NCBI GenBank assembly: GCA_028714595.1
Contig: JAQTMD010000110.1
Coordinates: 1-5,318 of the forward strand
Direction: 5' to 3'
DNA from: Candidatus Omnitrophota bacterium
GTDB lineage: Bacteria > Omnitrophota > Gorgyraeia > Gygaellales > Profunditerraquicolaceae
DNA: 5,318 nucleotides
Positions 1-5,318 of the stretch are shown here, in pieces (the first letter of the stretch is position 1; each line of letters opens with the position of its first letter). The notes under the pieces were generated by a model that saw nothing but the letters and a program-made list of their open reading frames with translations, ran no database searches and had not been told where the DNA came from. The position numbers were made by a program, and so were the translations under genes.

Positions 1-1452
1 ATCAAGCCGGGGGGCAGGGGCCGTCTCTTCGGCAACCTGACGCAGCTTTCCGGATTCGCGCCTCCGCTCGACATCGGACTGCTCGCCGGTTTCCTGCGGG
101 AACAGGGCTTTTCGGTCAGGATAATCGACGCGGATGCGGAATTCCTGACGCCCCGGGAGACCGCGCAGAAGGCCGTGGAATACGATCCGCTCCTGGCGGG
201 GATATTCGCCCACACCATGAGGATGGGCCATGCCAGCCAGACCGTGAAGGAGATCAGGAGTTTGTCTCCCCGCATTGCCGTGCTGCTCGGCGGGCGCCAT
301 CCGTCGGCCTTGCCGGCCAAGACCCTGACCGAAGAACAGCCGGACTTTGTCGTCGAAGGGGAGGCGTACCTGGCGCTTGCCCGGCTGCTGCCGCTGCTGC
401 GCTCGCGGGGGCGCGAGAAGGACTATGACATCAAGAACCTGTGGTATCGCGGACCCGGCGGCGAGGTGCGGTCAAACCCCCGCGCCCCGCTGGTGAACCT
501 CGACGAGCTTCCCCTGATCGCCTGGGATCTTTTACCGATGGACAAATACCGGGCGCATAACTGGCAGTGTTTCGGGTCCAGCTTCCGGCAGCCCTATGCC
601 ATCCTGTACACGAGCATCGGCTGCCCCTTTGATTGTAATTACTGCTGCGTGAATACGGTGTACGGAAAACCCGGGATACGTTTTCGCAGCCCGGAAAAGG
701 TGCTCGAGGAGCTGGACTATCTGGTCGCGAACTACAAAGTGCGCTACATCCGCATTACCGACGATAATTTCACCTTCAATCCCGAGCGGGTGAACAGGAT
801 CTGCGACCTCATCATCGCGCGCGGCTATTCGCTCAACATGTGGTGTTATTCGAGGGTGGACACGGTGACCGAGGGGATGCTCAAAAAGATGAAACAGGCG
901 GGTATCGAATGGATCTGTTACGGGATAGAGGCAGGCCGCCAGGGGGTGCGTGAGGGCGTTTCGAAAAAGATAAATTCCTCTACGATAGAGCGCGCCGTGG
1001 CCATGACCAGGCAGGCGGGCATACATATCATCGCGAATTTCATCTTCGGCCTTCCCGACGATACCCGTGCAACCATGCAGGAAACGCTGGATATGGCCAA
1101 AAGGTTTAATTTTGAATACGTGAACCTGTATGCGGCGATGGCCTGGCCCGGCTCGCAATTGTACGAGCAGTCCGTGCGCGCCGGAATACCGCTGCCCGGG
1201 ACATGGGACGGTTATTCGCCGTTATCCGAAGATACGCTGCCGCTGCCGACGAAATACCTGGCGCCGTCCGAGGTGCTGAAGTTCAGGGACAGGGCGTTCG
1301 AGGAATATTTCGGCAACCCCGCCTACCAGGCGATGATCGTTGAAAAATTCGGCGCGGAGGCAGCGCAGTCGGTGCAAGAAATGCTGAAAAACAAAATAAA
1401 GAGAAGGTACGCCGATCAGGCGGCCCCCGGTGTAAGCAATGAAAAAAAATAA
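1..1452 (+). CDS. Cobalamin-binding-domain radical SAM protein, 5'-partial
   Basis: The reading frame is open from base 1, so the gene begins upstream; the GTG at 175 lies inside the cobalamin-binding domain and is not the start. The first visible residues are IKP, which suits a start of the kind M-x-x-L-L-I-K-P only a few codons earlier. Codons 1 to about 110 form the Rossmann-like B12-binding domain: PPLDIGLLAGFLREQGF, then VRIIDAD, then GGRHPSALP near codon 97, then VEGEAY near codon 118. The radical SAM core follows, with the [4Fe-4S] cluster motif CPFDCNYC (Cys codons 208, 212, 215; first Cys at 622-624), TDDNF near 253, GIEAG near 308 and IFGLPDDT near 348. The C-terminal tail contains DTLPLPTKYL and KFRDRAFEEYF, which I recall as typical of a roughly 480-residue family found in polysaccharide loci. 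No DxHxxG cobalamin motif is seen; many family members lack it. The enzyme is presumably cytosolic. The substrate and reaction are unknown: methyl transfer or another radical modification of a glycan precursor is inference. Confidence 0.9.
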   Translation: MKPGGRGRLFGNLTQLSGFAPPLDIGLLAGFLREQGFSVRIIDADAEFLTPRETAQKAVEYDPLLAGIFAHTMRMGHASQTVKEIRSLSPRIAVLLGGRHPSALPAKTLTEEQPDFVVEGEAYLALARLLPLLRSRGREKDYDIKNLWYRGPGGEVRSNPRAPLVNLDELPLIAWDLLPMDKYRAHNWQCFGSSFRQPYAILYTSIGCPFDCNYCCVNTVYGKPGIRFRSPEKVLEELDYLVANYKVRYIRITDDNFTFNPERVNRICDLIIARGYSLNMWCYSRVDTVTEGMLKKMKQAGIEWICYGIEAGRQGVREGVSKKINSSTIERAVAMTRQAGIHIIANFIFGLPDDTRATMQETLDMAKRFNFEYVNLYAAMAWPGSQLYEQSVRAGIPLPGTWDGYSPLSEDTLPLPTKYLAPSEVLKFRDRAFEEYFGNPAYQAMIVEKFGAEAAQSVQEMLKNKIKRRYADQAAPGVSNEKK

Positions 1453-3454
1453 GGTCTACTTCAACGAATATAACATTGTAATGGACAACTCGATCTATCT
1501 GCCGCTGGTCTCGGGGCTGCTGCAGTCAAACGCGCAGGCCGACCGGCGCCTGAGGGAACAGTACGAATTCATGCCCTTTCTTTTCGTACGCCGGACCCCC
1601 GAACAGATCGTAGCGCAGTACGCTGAGCCGGCTGTCGCAGCCTTTTCCGTATCCATGTGGAACATGAACCTCAGCCTTGAGGTGGCGCGCAGGGTCAAAG
1701 CCGGATTCCCCGGCTGCCTGATCGTCTTTGGAGGGCCGCAGGTTCCTTTTGAGGCGGAACAGTTCTACGGGGAGCACCCCTTCATTGATGTGACGGCGCG
1801 GGGCGAAGGGGAACAGTCTTTTGCGCAGATACTGGAGCGGAATCTCGAATCAAGGGATTTTTCCGGCATACCCGGCATATCCTTCCGCGATCCCGAGAGC
1901 GGGAAATACGTAAAAAATGCCGCGGAGCGTAAACCGGAAAAAGACCTGGACAGGTTCCCGTCCCCTTACCTGGACGGGCTGTATGATTATTTATTCAAGG
2001 GAGACATTAATTTCCAGGTGATCATAGAAACGAACCGGGGCTGCCCGTTCATGTGCTCCTATTGTTTCTGGGGACAGGGGGGGTTGAGCAAACAGTACAG
2101 GTTCTTCAGCCTGGACCGGGTCAGGGCAATCGTCGACTGGTGCTCGGCGCGTAAGATACAGTACGTATTCTGCGCCGATTCCAATTTCGGCATGTTCAAA
2201 CGCGACCTGGACATCGCCGGGTATTTCGCCCAAAACAAGGCTGCCCGCGGATTCCCCGAGAAACTCCGCGTCTGTTACAGCAAGAATACCGAGGATAACG
2301 TGTTCGAGATAGGGAAATTGCTGACCCGCGGCGCCATGGAAAAGGGGATCACCATGTCCCGGCAGACGAACTGTCCCCTGGTCGCCTCCAATGTCGGCAG
2401 AAAGAATATCCGCATGTCGGTCTATAACAGCCTTCAGAAAAAATACAACGCGGAGAACATCCCCATTTACACCGAGTTGATCCTGGGGCTGCCGGGAGAG
2501 ACATACGAAAGCTTCAAGAAGGGGATCGAAGAGATCCTGCAGTCGGGGATCAGGAATCAGGTCTTTGTTTATTTATGCCAGGTGTATCCGAATACCGAAC
2601 TGGCGGACGAACGGTATCAGAAAAAATTCGGCATCCGCACGCAGCAGGTACCGCTGAACGAAATACACGCCAGCGTCCATTCCGATGCCAGTATTACGGA
2701 GTATGAAGAAGTGGTGGTAGCGACCAAGGCCATGAACACCGGGGACTGGAAAAAGACGGTGGTCCTGTCATGGGTCATGCAGTTGTTCCACGGTCTTAAG
2801 GCGGGATTTTTCGTATCGGTCTATTTGGTGCAGCGTTACGGTCTCGAATACACGGATTTCTTCGAATTCATCATCTCCTCAAGCAAAAAACCGCACGGCA
2901 CGGGGATCATGCGGCGCATCATGGCCGATCTTTTCCGGACTGCGGACGGCATTACCCGGGGAAAACCCCGCGGCGCAATCTTACCGGATTTCGGCCCCAT
3001 CTACTGGGAACAGGAAGAAGCGGCGTTCCTTGCCATATCGTGCGATAAAGAGGGTTTTTACAACGAGCTTTATGATGCGGTGAAAGAATATCTCGAGGCG
3101 AAAGGCATCCCGTACCGGGCTGACGAGGTCAGGGAAGTCGTCGCGTACCAGCAGGCACGCATCCCCGATTACAAGCCCGGTAATCAGAAAGAGTATCGTT
3201 TTAATTACAATCTGCCCGAATATTTCGATGCCCGTTCTTCAGAGGAAAAGCCGGCTTTGGCGGCACGTCCCCAGGTCATGGCCCTTGACGCGGCAAAGGA
3301 TTATGGCGGGGACAAGATCGCGTTCGCACGGGAGGTTATCGTCTACGGCCGCAAGAGCAACCGGATACTCAAACCCGTTTCCTGGCACAATGCCGGCGAT
3401 CTTGACAACGCCGCGGCTTTGACCGGGAAGGCAGAACTTGATCGTGGAGGTTGA
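1439..3454 (+). CDS. Cobalamin-binding-domain radical SAM protein with long C-terminal region
   Basis: This is a complete 671-residue protein. The start at 1439 is favoured because an in-frame TAA lies at 1433-1435 and KVYFNEYN begins the first strand of the B12-binding domain; the next ATG, Met15 at 1481, would cut into it. Residues 1-135 are the B12-binding domain, with FGGPQVPFE (97-105) and ARGEGEQSF (120-128). Residues about 190-390 are the radical SAM core: NRGCPFMCSYCFWG carries Cys202, Cys206 and Cys209, ADSNFGMF (246-253) replaces the usual DDNF-like strand, and GRKNIRMSVYN and TELILGLPGET (345-355) follow. Residues about 400-671 form a long C-terminal extension with EYEEVVVATK, DWKKTVVLSWVMQLFH, DFGPIYWEQEEAAF and a final FAREVIVYGRKSNR. 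I recall this arrangement from uncharacterised radical SAM proteins in lipopolysaccharide loci. The gene overlaps its upstream partner by 14 bases and has no clear Shine-Dalgarno sequence, so translation is probably coupled. The substrate is unknown. Confidence 0.92.
   Translation: MKKNKVYFNEYNIVMDNSIYLPLVSGLLQSNAQADRRLREQYEFMPFLFVRRTPEQIVAQYAEPAVAAFSVSMWNMNLSLEVARRVKAGFPGCLIVFGGPQVPFEAEQFYGEHPFIDVTARGEGEQSFAQILERNLESRDFSGIPGISFRDPESGKYVKNAAERKPEKDLDRFPSPYLDGLYDYLFKGDINFQVIIETNRGCPFMCSYCFWGQGGLSKQYRFFSLDRVRAIVDWCSARKIQYVFCADSNFGMFKRDLDIAGYFAQNKAARGFPEKLRVCYSKNTEDNVFEIGKLLTRGAMEKGITMSRQTNCPLVASNVGRKNIRMSVYNSLQKKYNAENIPIYTELILGLPGETYESFKKGIEEILQSGIRNQVFVYLCQVYPNTELADERYQKKFGIRTQQVPLNEIHASVHSDASITEYEEVVVATKAMNTGDWKKTVVLSWVMQLFHGLKAGFFVSVYLVQRYGLEYTDFFEFIISSSKKPHGTGIMRRIMADLFRTADGITRGKPRGAILPDFGPIYWEQEEAAFLAISCDKEGFYNELYDAVKEYLEAKGIPYRADEVREVVAYQQARIPDYKPGNQKEYRFNYNLPEYFDARSSEEKPALAARPQVMALDAAKDYGGDKIAFAREVIVYGRKSNRILKPVSWHNAGDLDNAAALTGKAELDRGG
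1442..1449 (+). repeat. A8 homopolymer in the overlap of the two radical SAM genes
   Basis: Eight consecutive A residues lie inside the 14-base overlap, shared by the final Glu-Lys-Lys codons of the first gene and the opening Met-Lys-Lys-Asn codons of the second. A transcript or replicated copy with seven A residues would remove the TAA stop at 1450-1452 from frame and join the two reading frames directly (reading E-K-N-K-V-Y). The run and the frame arithmetic are seen in the sequence. Any biological use of slippage is speculation. Confidence 0.6.
3446..3450 (+). promoter_or_regulatory. Shine-Dalgarno GGAGG of the heptose kinase gene
   Basis: GGAGG lies 7 bases before the ATG at 3458, the best-matching ribosome binding site in the window. 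It is embedded in the last codons of the upstream radical SAM gene, where it encodes the terminal Gly-Gly just before the TGA at 3452-3454. It supports the start at 3458 and suggests that the kinase is translated efficiently, independently of or coupled to its neighbour. Confidence 0.8.
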
Positions 3455-3457
3455 CGA

Positions 3458-4441
3458 ATGATAATCAGCAGGACTCCCTACAGGATATCGTTTCTCGGCG
3501 GCGGCACGGATTACCCCGTCTGGTATAAGGAGAACGGGGGCAGGGTCCTGGCCACGACCATCAATAAGTATTGCTATATCACGTGCCGGTATCTGCCGCC
3601 GTTCTTCGAACATAAATCCCGTATCGTCTACTCCAGGATGGAACTGGTCAAGCGTATATCCGAGATCCAGCATCCGGCAGTCAGGGAATGCCTCAGGTTT
3701 TTGAAGATCACCAGGGGAATCGAGATACACCATGACGGCGATCTGCCTGCCCGCGCAGGGCTGGGTTCAAGCTCGGCCTTTACGGTCGGCCTCCTGCACG
3801 TCCTGTATTCGCTCAAAGGCACGATCGTCACAAAACGCCGCCTGGCGCTGGACGCGATCTTCCTGGAACAGAAGGTCATGAACGAGCAGGTGGGTTCCCA
3901 GGACCAGGTCCTGGCCGCCTTCGGGGGATTCAATCTTATAGAATTCGGGGGTACGGAACAGATCAAGGTCTGTCCGGTCACCCTGAGCCAGCAACGGATG
4001 GATTCGTTCCAGGAAAATCTCATGCTCTTTTTTACCGGCTTTTCCCGGTATGCCTCGGACATTGCCGCCGAGCAGATAAAAGAGACAAAGAACAAGAAGA
4101 GGGAACTGCGCACGATGCACCAGCTGGTGGACAGGGGGGTCGGGATCCTCAGCGGCAATAAGGACCTCGCTGATTTCGGCAGGTTATTGCACGAGAACTG
4201 GAAGCTGAAGCGCAGCCTTTCCTCCAAGATATCGACTCCCGCGCTCGACGATATCTATGATACTGCCAGGCGCGCCGGGGCCTCGGGAGGCAAGATACTG
4301 GGAGCCGGAGGCGGAGGGTTCATGTTGATCTTCGCGCGCAAAGAAGCGCAGCCGAAGATCCGTGAGAAATTAAAGAAACTCCTGTACGTGCCGTTCCGCT
4401 TCGAGAACCTGGGCAGCCAGATCATTTTTTATACGGCGTAA
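3458..4441 (+). CDS. hddA: GHMP-family sugar kinase, HddA-like (D-glycero-D-manno-heptose 7-phosphate kinase)
   Basis: This 327-residue protein has the usual length and all three GHMP-kinase motifs. Motif 1 is PYRISFLGGGTDYP (7-20), the substrate-binding segment typical of HddA-type kinases. Motif 2 is LPARAGLGSSSAF (96-108), the ATP phosphate-binding loop. Motif 3 is GGKILGAGGGGFML (277-290). VGSQDQ (145-150) holds the likely catalytic Asp149. HddA phosphorylates D-glycero-D-manno-heptose 7-phosphate at C1, giving the alpha-1,7-bisphosphate that GmhB then dephosphorylates at C7 on the way to GDP-heptose. The enzyme is cytosolic. The start is set by a strong GGAGG at 7 bases and by motif 1 beginning at residue 7. 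The coding region ends in tandem stops TAA TAG (4439-4444). The HddC-like gene 12 bases downstream supports the heptose assignment. A kinase for another sugar in the same subfamily, such as a fucose-type or other aldose, remains possible because substrate specificity cannot be read from these motifs. Confidence 0.85.
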   Translation: MIISRTPYRISFLGGGTDYPVWYKENGGRVLATTINKYCYITCRYLPPFFEHKSRIVYSRMELVKRISEIQHPAVRECLRFLKITRGIEIHHDGDLPARAGLGSSSAFTVGLLHVLYSLKGTIVTKRRLALDAIFLEQKVMNEQVGSQDQVLAAFGGFNLIEFGGTEQIKVCPVTLSQQRMDSFQENLMLFFTGFSRYASDIAAEQIKETKNKKRELRTMHQLVDRGVGILSGNKDLADFGRLLHENWKLKRSLSSKISTPALDDIYDTARRAGASGGKILGAGGGGFMLIFARKEAQPKIREKLKKLLYVPFRFENLGSQIIFYTA

Positions 4442-4451
4442 TAGTACGGCG
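4432..4451 (+). repeat. Short direct repeat TACGGCG at the kinase/nucleotidyltransferase junction
   Basis: TACGGCG occurs at 4432-4438 and again at 4445-4451, flanking the tandem TAA TAG stop codons of the kinase gene. The second copy sits where the ribosome binding site of the next gene would be expected, yet it is only a poor Shine-Dalgarno match and ends 2 bases before the ATG at 4454. It may be a small local duplication or chance. Confidence 0.4.
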
Positions 4452-4453
4452 GC

Positions 4454-5191
4454 ATGATGAAACCTGACATCACCGGAATATCGGTTGCAATCCTCTGCGG
4501 AGGGCTGGGAAAGAGGATCAGGCCCGTCGTAGGCGACAGGCCCAAACCAATGGCTGAGATAAACGGCAGGCCGTTCCTTGATCTCATACTGGAGTATGTT
4601 GCGGGCTGCGGGATCCGGGACATCGTCCTGTGCACCGGGTATAAAGCCGGGTTTATCAAGGACTATTACCGGGGGATGAAGTTCCTTAAATCGCGTCTTG
4701 CGTTTTCCGAAGAACAGTCGCCTCTGGGCACGGCCGGGGCAATACGGAATGCGCAGGGAAAGATAACCGGCGATCCTTTCTTCGTCCTGAACGGAGATTC
4801 GATGTGCGCAGTCGCTCTGGCGGATATGCTGGACTTTCATTACCAGCATGAGGCCCGCGCGAGCATGGCGCTGGTGGCTTCCGACGACCGGCGGGAGAAG
4901 GGGACTGCGGAGCTTGACGGCAGGGCAAGGATAGTCGGGTTCCGCGAGAAAGAGGCCCGCAGCACGGGGAATTTCTTCGTCAACGCGGGCGTGTATTGCC
5001 TGAACCGCGATATCTTCTCCCTGATCCCGGAAAATAAACCGTATTCCCTGGAGTACGACGTATTCCCCGGCCTGGACCGGTGTTTCGGTTATGTGACGAA
5101 AGGCACGCTGATCGATATCGGCACACCCGAAGGCTTTGCCAGGGCCAGGCAATTGTTAGGCGATATAAAGCCGGTGCGAGGACAACAATGA
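4454..5191 (+). CDS. hddC: Sugar-1-phosphate nucleotidyltransferase, HddC-like (D-glycero-alpha-D-manno-heptose 1-phosphate guanylyltransferase)
   Basis: This 245-residue protein is a single nucleotidyltransferase (GT-A-like) domain without the left-handed-helix extension of GlmU-type enzymes, as expected for HddC. Motifs seen: the nucleotide-binding loop CGGLGKRIRP (15-24), the DRPKPMAEINGRPFL segment with Lys31, SPLGTAGAIR (89-98), the metal-binding LNGDS (112-116, Asp115), FREKE (163-167), NAGVY (177-181), SLEYDVFP (198-205) and IDIGTPEGFARA (220-231). HddC joins D-glycero-alpha-D-manno-heptose 1-phosphate to GTP, giving GDP-heptose and pyrophosphate in the cytosol. Its position directly after the HddA-like kinase matches that pathway. 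Two adjacent ATG codons (4454 and 4457) are both possible starts; neither has a good Shine-Dalgarno sequence, so coupling to kinase termination is likely. The protein has about nine residues before the first strand, slightly longer than many relatives. The base and sugar specificity (GDP-heptose rather than, for example, GDP-mannose or a dTDP/CDP-sugar) is inferred from family resemblance and context. Confidence 0.83.
   Translation: MMKPDITGISVAILCGGLGKRIRPVVGDRPKPMAEINGRPFLDLILEYVAGCGIRDIVLCTGYKAGFIKDYYRGMKFLKSRLAFSEEQSPLGTAGAIRNAQGKITGDPFFVLNGDSMCAVALADMLDFHYQHEARASMALVASDDRREKGTAELDGRARIVGFREKEARSTGNFFVNAGVYCLNRDIFSLIPENKPYSLEYDVFPGLDRCFGYVTKGTLIDIGTPEGFARARQLLGDIKPVRGQQ
5178..5182 (+). 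promoter_or_regulatory. Shine-Dalgarno GAGGA of the last, partial gene
   Basis: GAGGA lies 5 bases before the ATG at 5188, inside the last codons of the nucleotidyltransferase gene. Together with the ATGA stop/start overlap it supports 5188 as a real start. Confidence 0.65.
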
Positions 5192-5318
5192 AAAATTGCC
5201 TGATCTATAAAGACAAAAAAGAGATTATCGCCATAGTCGTCAAAAAGGGATTCAAGAGCCCGGGCATGGTGTTTTTTACCCCGCAGAGTTTTGGGCAGCA
5301 GCTCGCGTACGTCTCACA
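5188..5318 (+). CDS. Small cupin-like protein of glycan clusters (tentative), 3'-partial
   Basis: Only the first 43 residues are visible before the window ends. The gene starts in a four-base ATGA overlap with the nucleotidyltransferase stop and has a good GAGGA ribosome binding site, so it belongs to the same operon. The visible sequence opens MKNCLIYKDKKEIIAIVV, then has FKSPGMVFFTPQSFGQQLAYVS. I recall this pattern from small (about 130-140 residue) cupin-fold proteins in sugar-biosynthesis loci, where a His-rich metal-binding strand follows shortly after; that region lies beyond the window and cannot be checked here. If this is right, the protein is a cytosolic beta-barrel that may isomerise, epimerise or bind a sugar or sugar nucleotide. 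The function is not established. No signal peptide or membrane segment is seen in the visible part. Confidence 0.55.
   Translation, partial: MKNCLIYKDKKEIIAIVVKKGFKSPGMVFFTPQSFGQQLAYVS

Noticed and set aside
532..1158. Open frame on the - strand (208 codons) opposite the first radical SAM gene
   Set aside because: It is antisense to the radical SAM core and its translation is low-complexity and His/Arg-rich, with no family resemblance; it is a shadow frame.
2957..2970. Perfect hairpin CGGGG-AAAA-CCCCG resembling a terminator stem
   Set aside because: It is only 5 bp, lies inside the second radical SAM coding region and is not followed by a T run; probably chance.
3239..3733. Open frame on the - strand (164 codons) spanning the radical SAM/kinase junction
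   Set aside because: It crosses two well-supported + strand genes and has no motif, so it is a shadow frame.
4033..4050. Inverted repeat TACCGG / CCGGTA with a 6-base loop
   Set aside because: It is internal to the kinase gene, short and has no downstream T run, so it is best explained by the coding sequence.
4370..5152. Long open frame on the - strand (260 codons) opposite the nucleotidyltransferase gene
   Set aside because: It lies almost wholly antisense to a gene with clear family motifs, shows no recognisable motifs of its own and is explained by codon bias in G+C-rich DNA.
1..5318. Search for promoters, RNA genes, CRISPR arrays and mobile-element ends
   Set aside because: Genes abut or overlap throughout (largest gap 12 bases), leaving no room for such elements, and no repeat arrays or transposase-like frames were seen.

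Overview
The window looks like a bacterial chromosome segment with moderately high G+C (somewhat above half, judged by eye). AGG arginine codons and ATA isoleucine codons are common. The genes are packed on the + strand with no real intergenic space. This gene content (paired B12-type radical SAM enzymes beside sugar-nucleotide genes) is typical of surface-glycan loci. Together with the codon use it would fit an uncultivated, deep-branching Gram-negative-type lineage such as Omnitrophota. That taxonomic guess is weak and rests on general impression only.

Layout: five co-directional genes, two of them cut by the window edges. (1) Positions 1-1452: a cobalamin-binding-domain radical SAM protein whose first few codons lie before the window. 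(2) 1439-3454: a second, longer cobalamin-binding-domain radical SAM protein that overlaps the first by 14 bases. (3) 3458-4441: a GHMP-family sugar kinase resembling HddA (D-glycero-D-manno-heptose 7-phosphate kinase). (4) 4454-5191: a nucleotidyltransferase resembling HddC (D-glycero-alpha-D-manno-heptose 1-phosphate guanylyltransferase). (5) 5188-5318: the start of a small protein, tentatively a cupin-like protein of glycan clusters, running off the right edge. Junctions are -14, +3, +12 and -4 bases, so this reads as one operon. No promoter, terminator, RNA gene, mobile element or CRISPR array is visible.

How the genes may work together: the kinase and nucleotidyltransferase are the two dedicated activation steps of the GDP-D-glycero-alpha-D-manno-heptose route. 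That sugar donor is used for S-layer glycan, capsule and O-antigen in known systems. The other two steps, sedoheptulose-7-phosphate isomerase (GmhA) and heptose bisphosphate phosphatase (GmhB), are not in the window and would be expected nearby or elsewhere. The two radical SAM enzymes belong to families of unknown reaction. Their tight coupling to the heptose genes suggests that they modify the sugar, the glycan or its lipid carrier. This pair is the least understood and most interesting part of the window.
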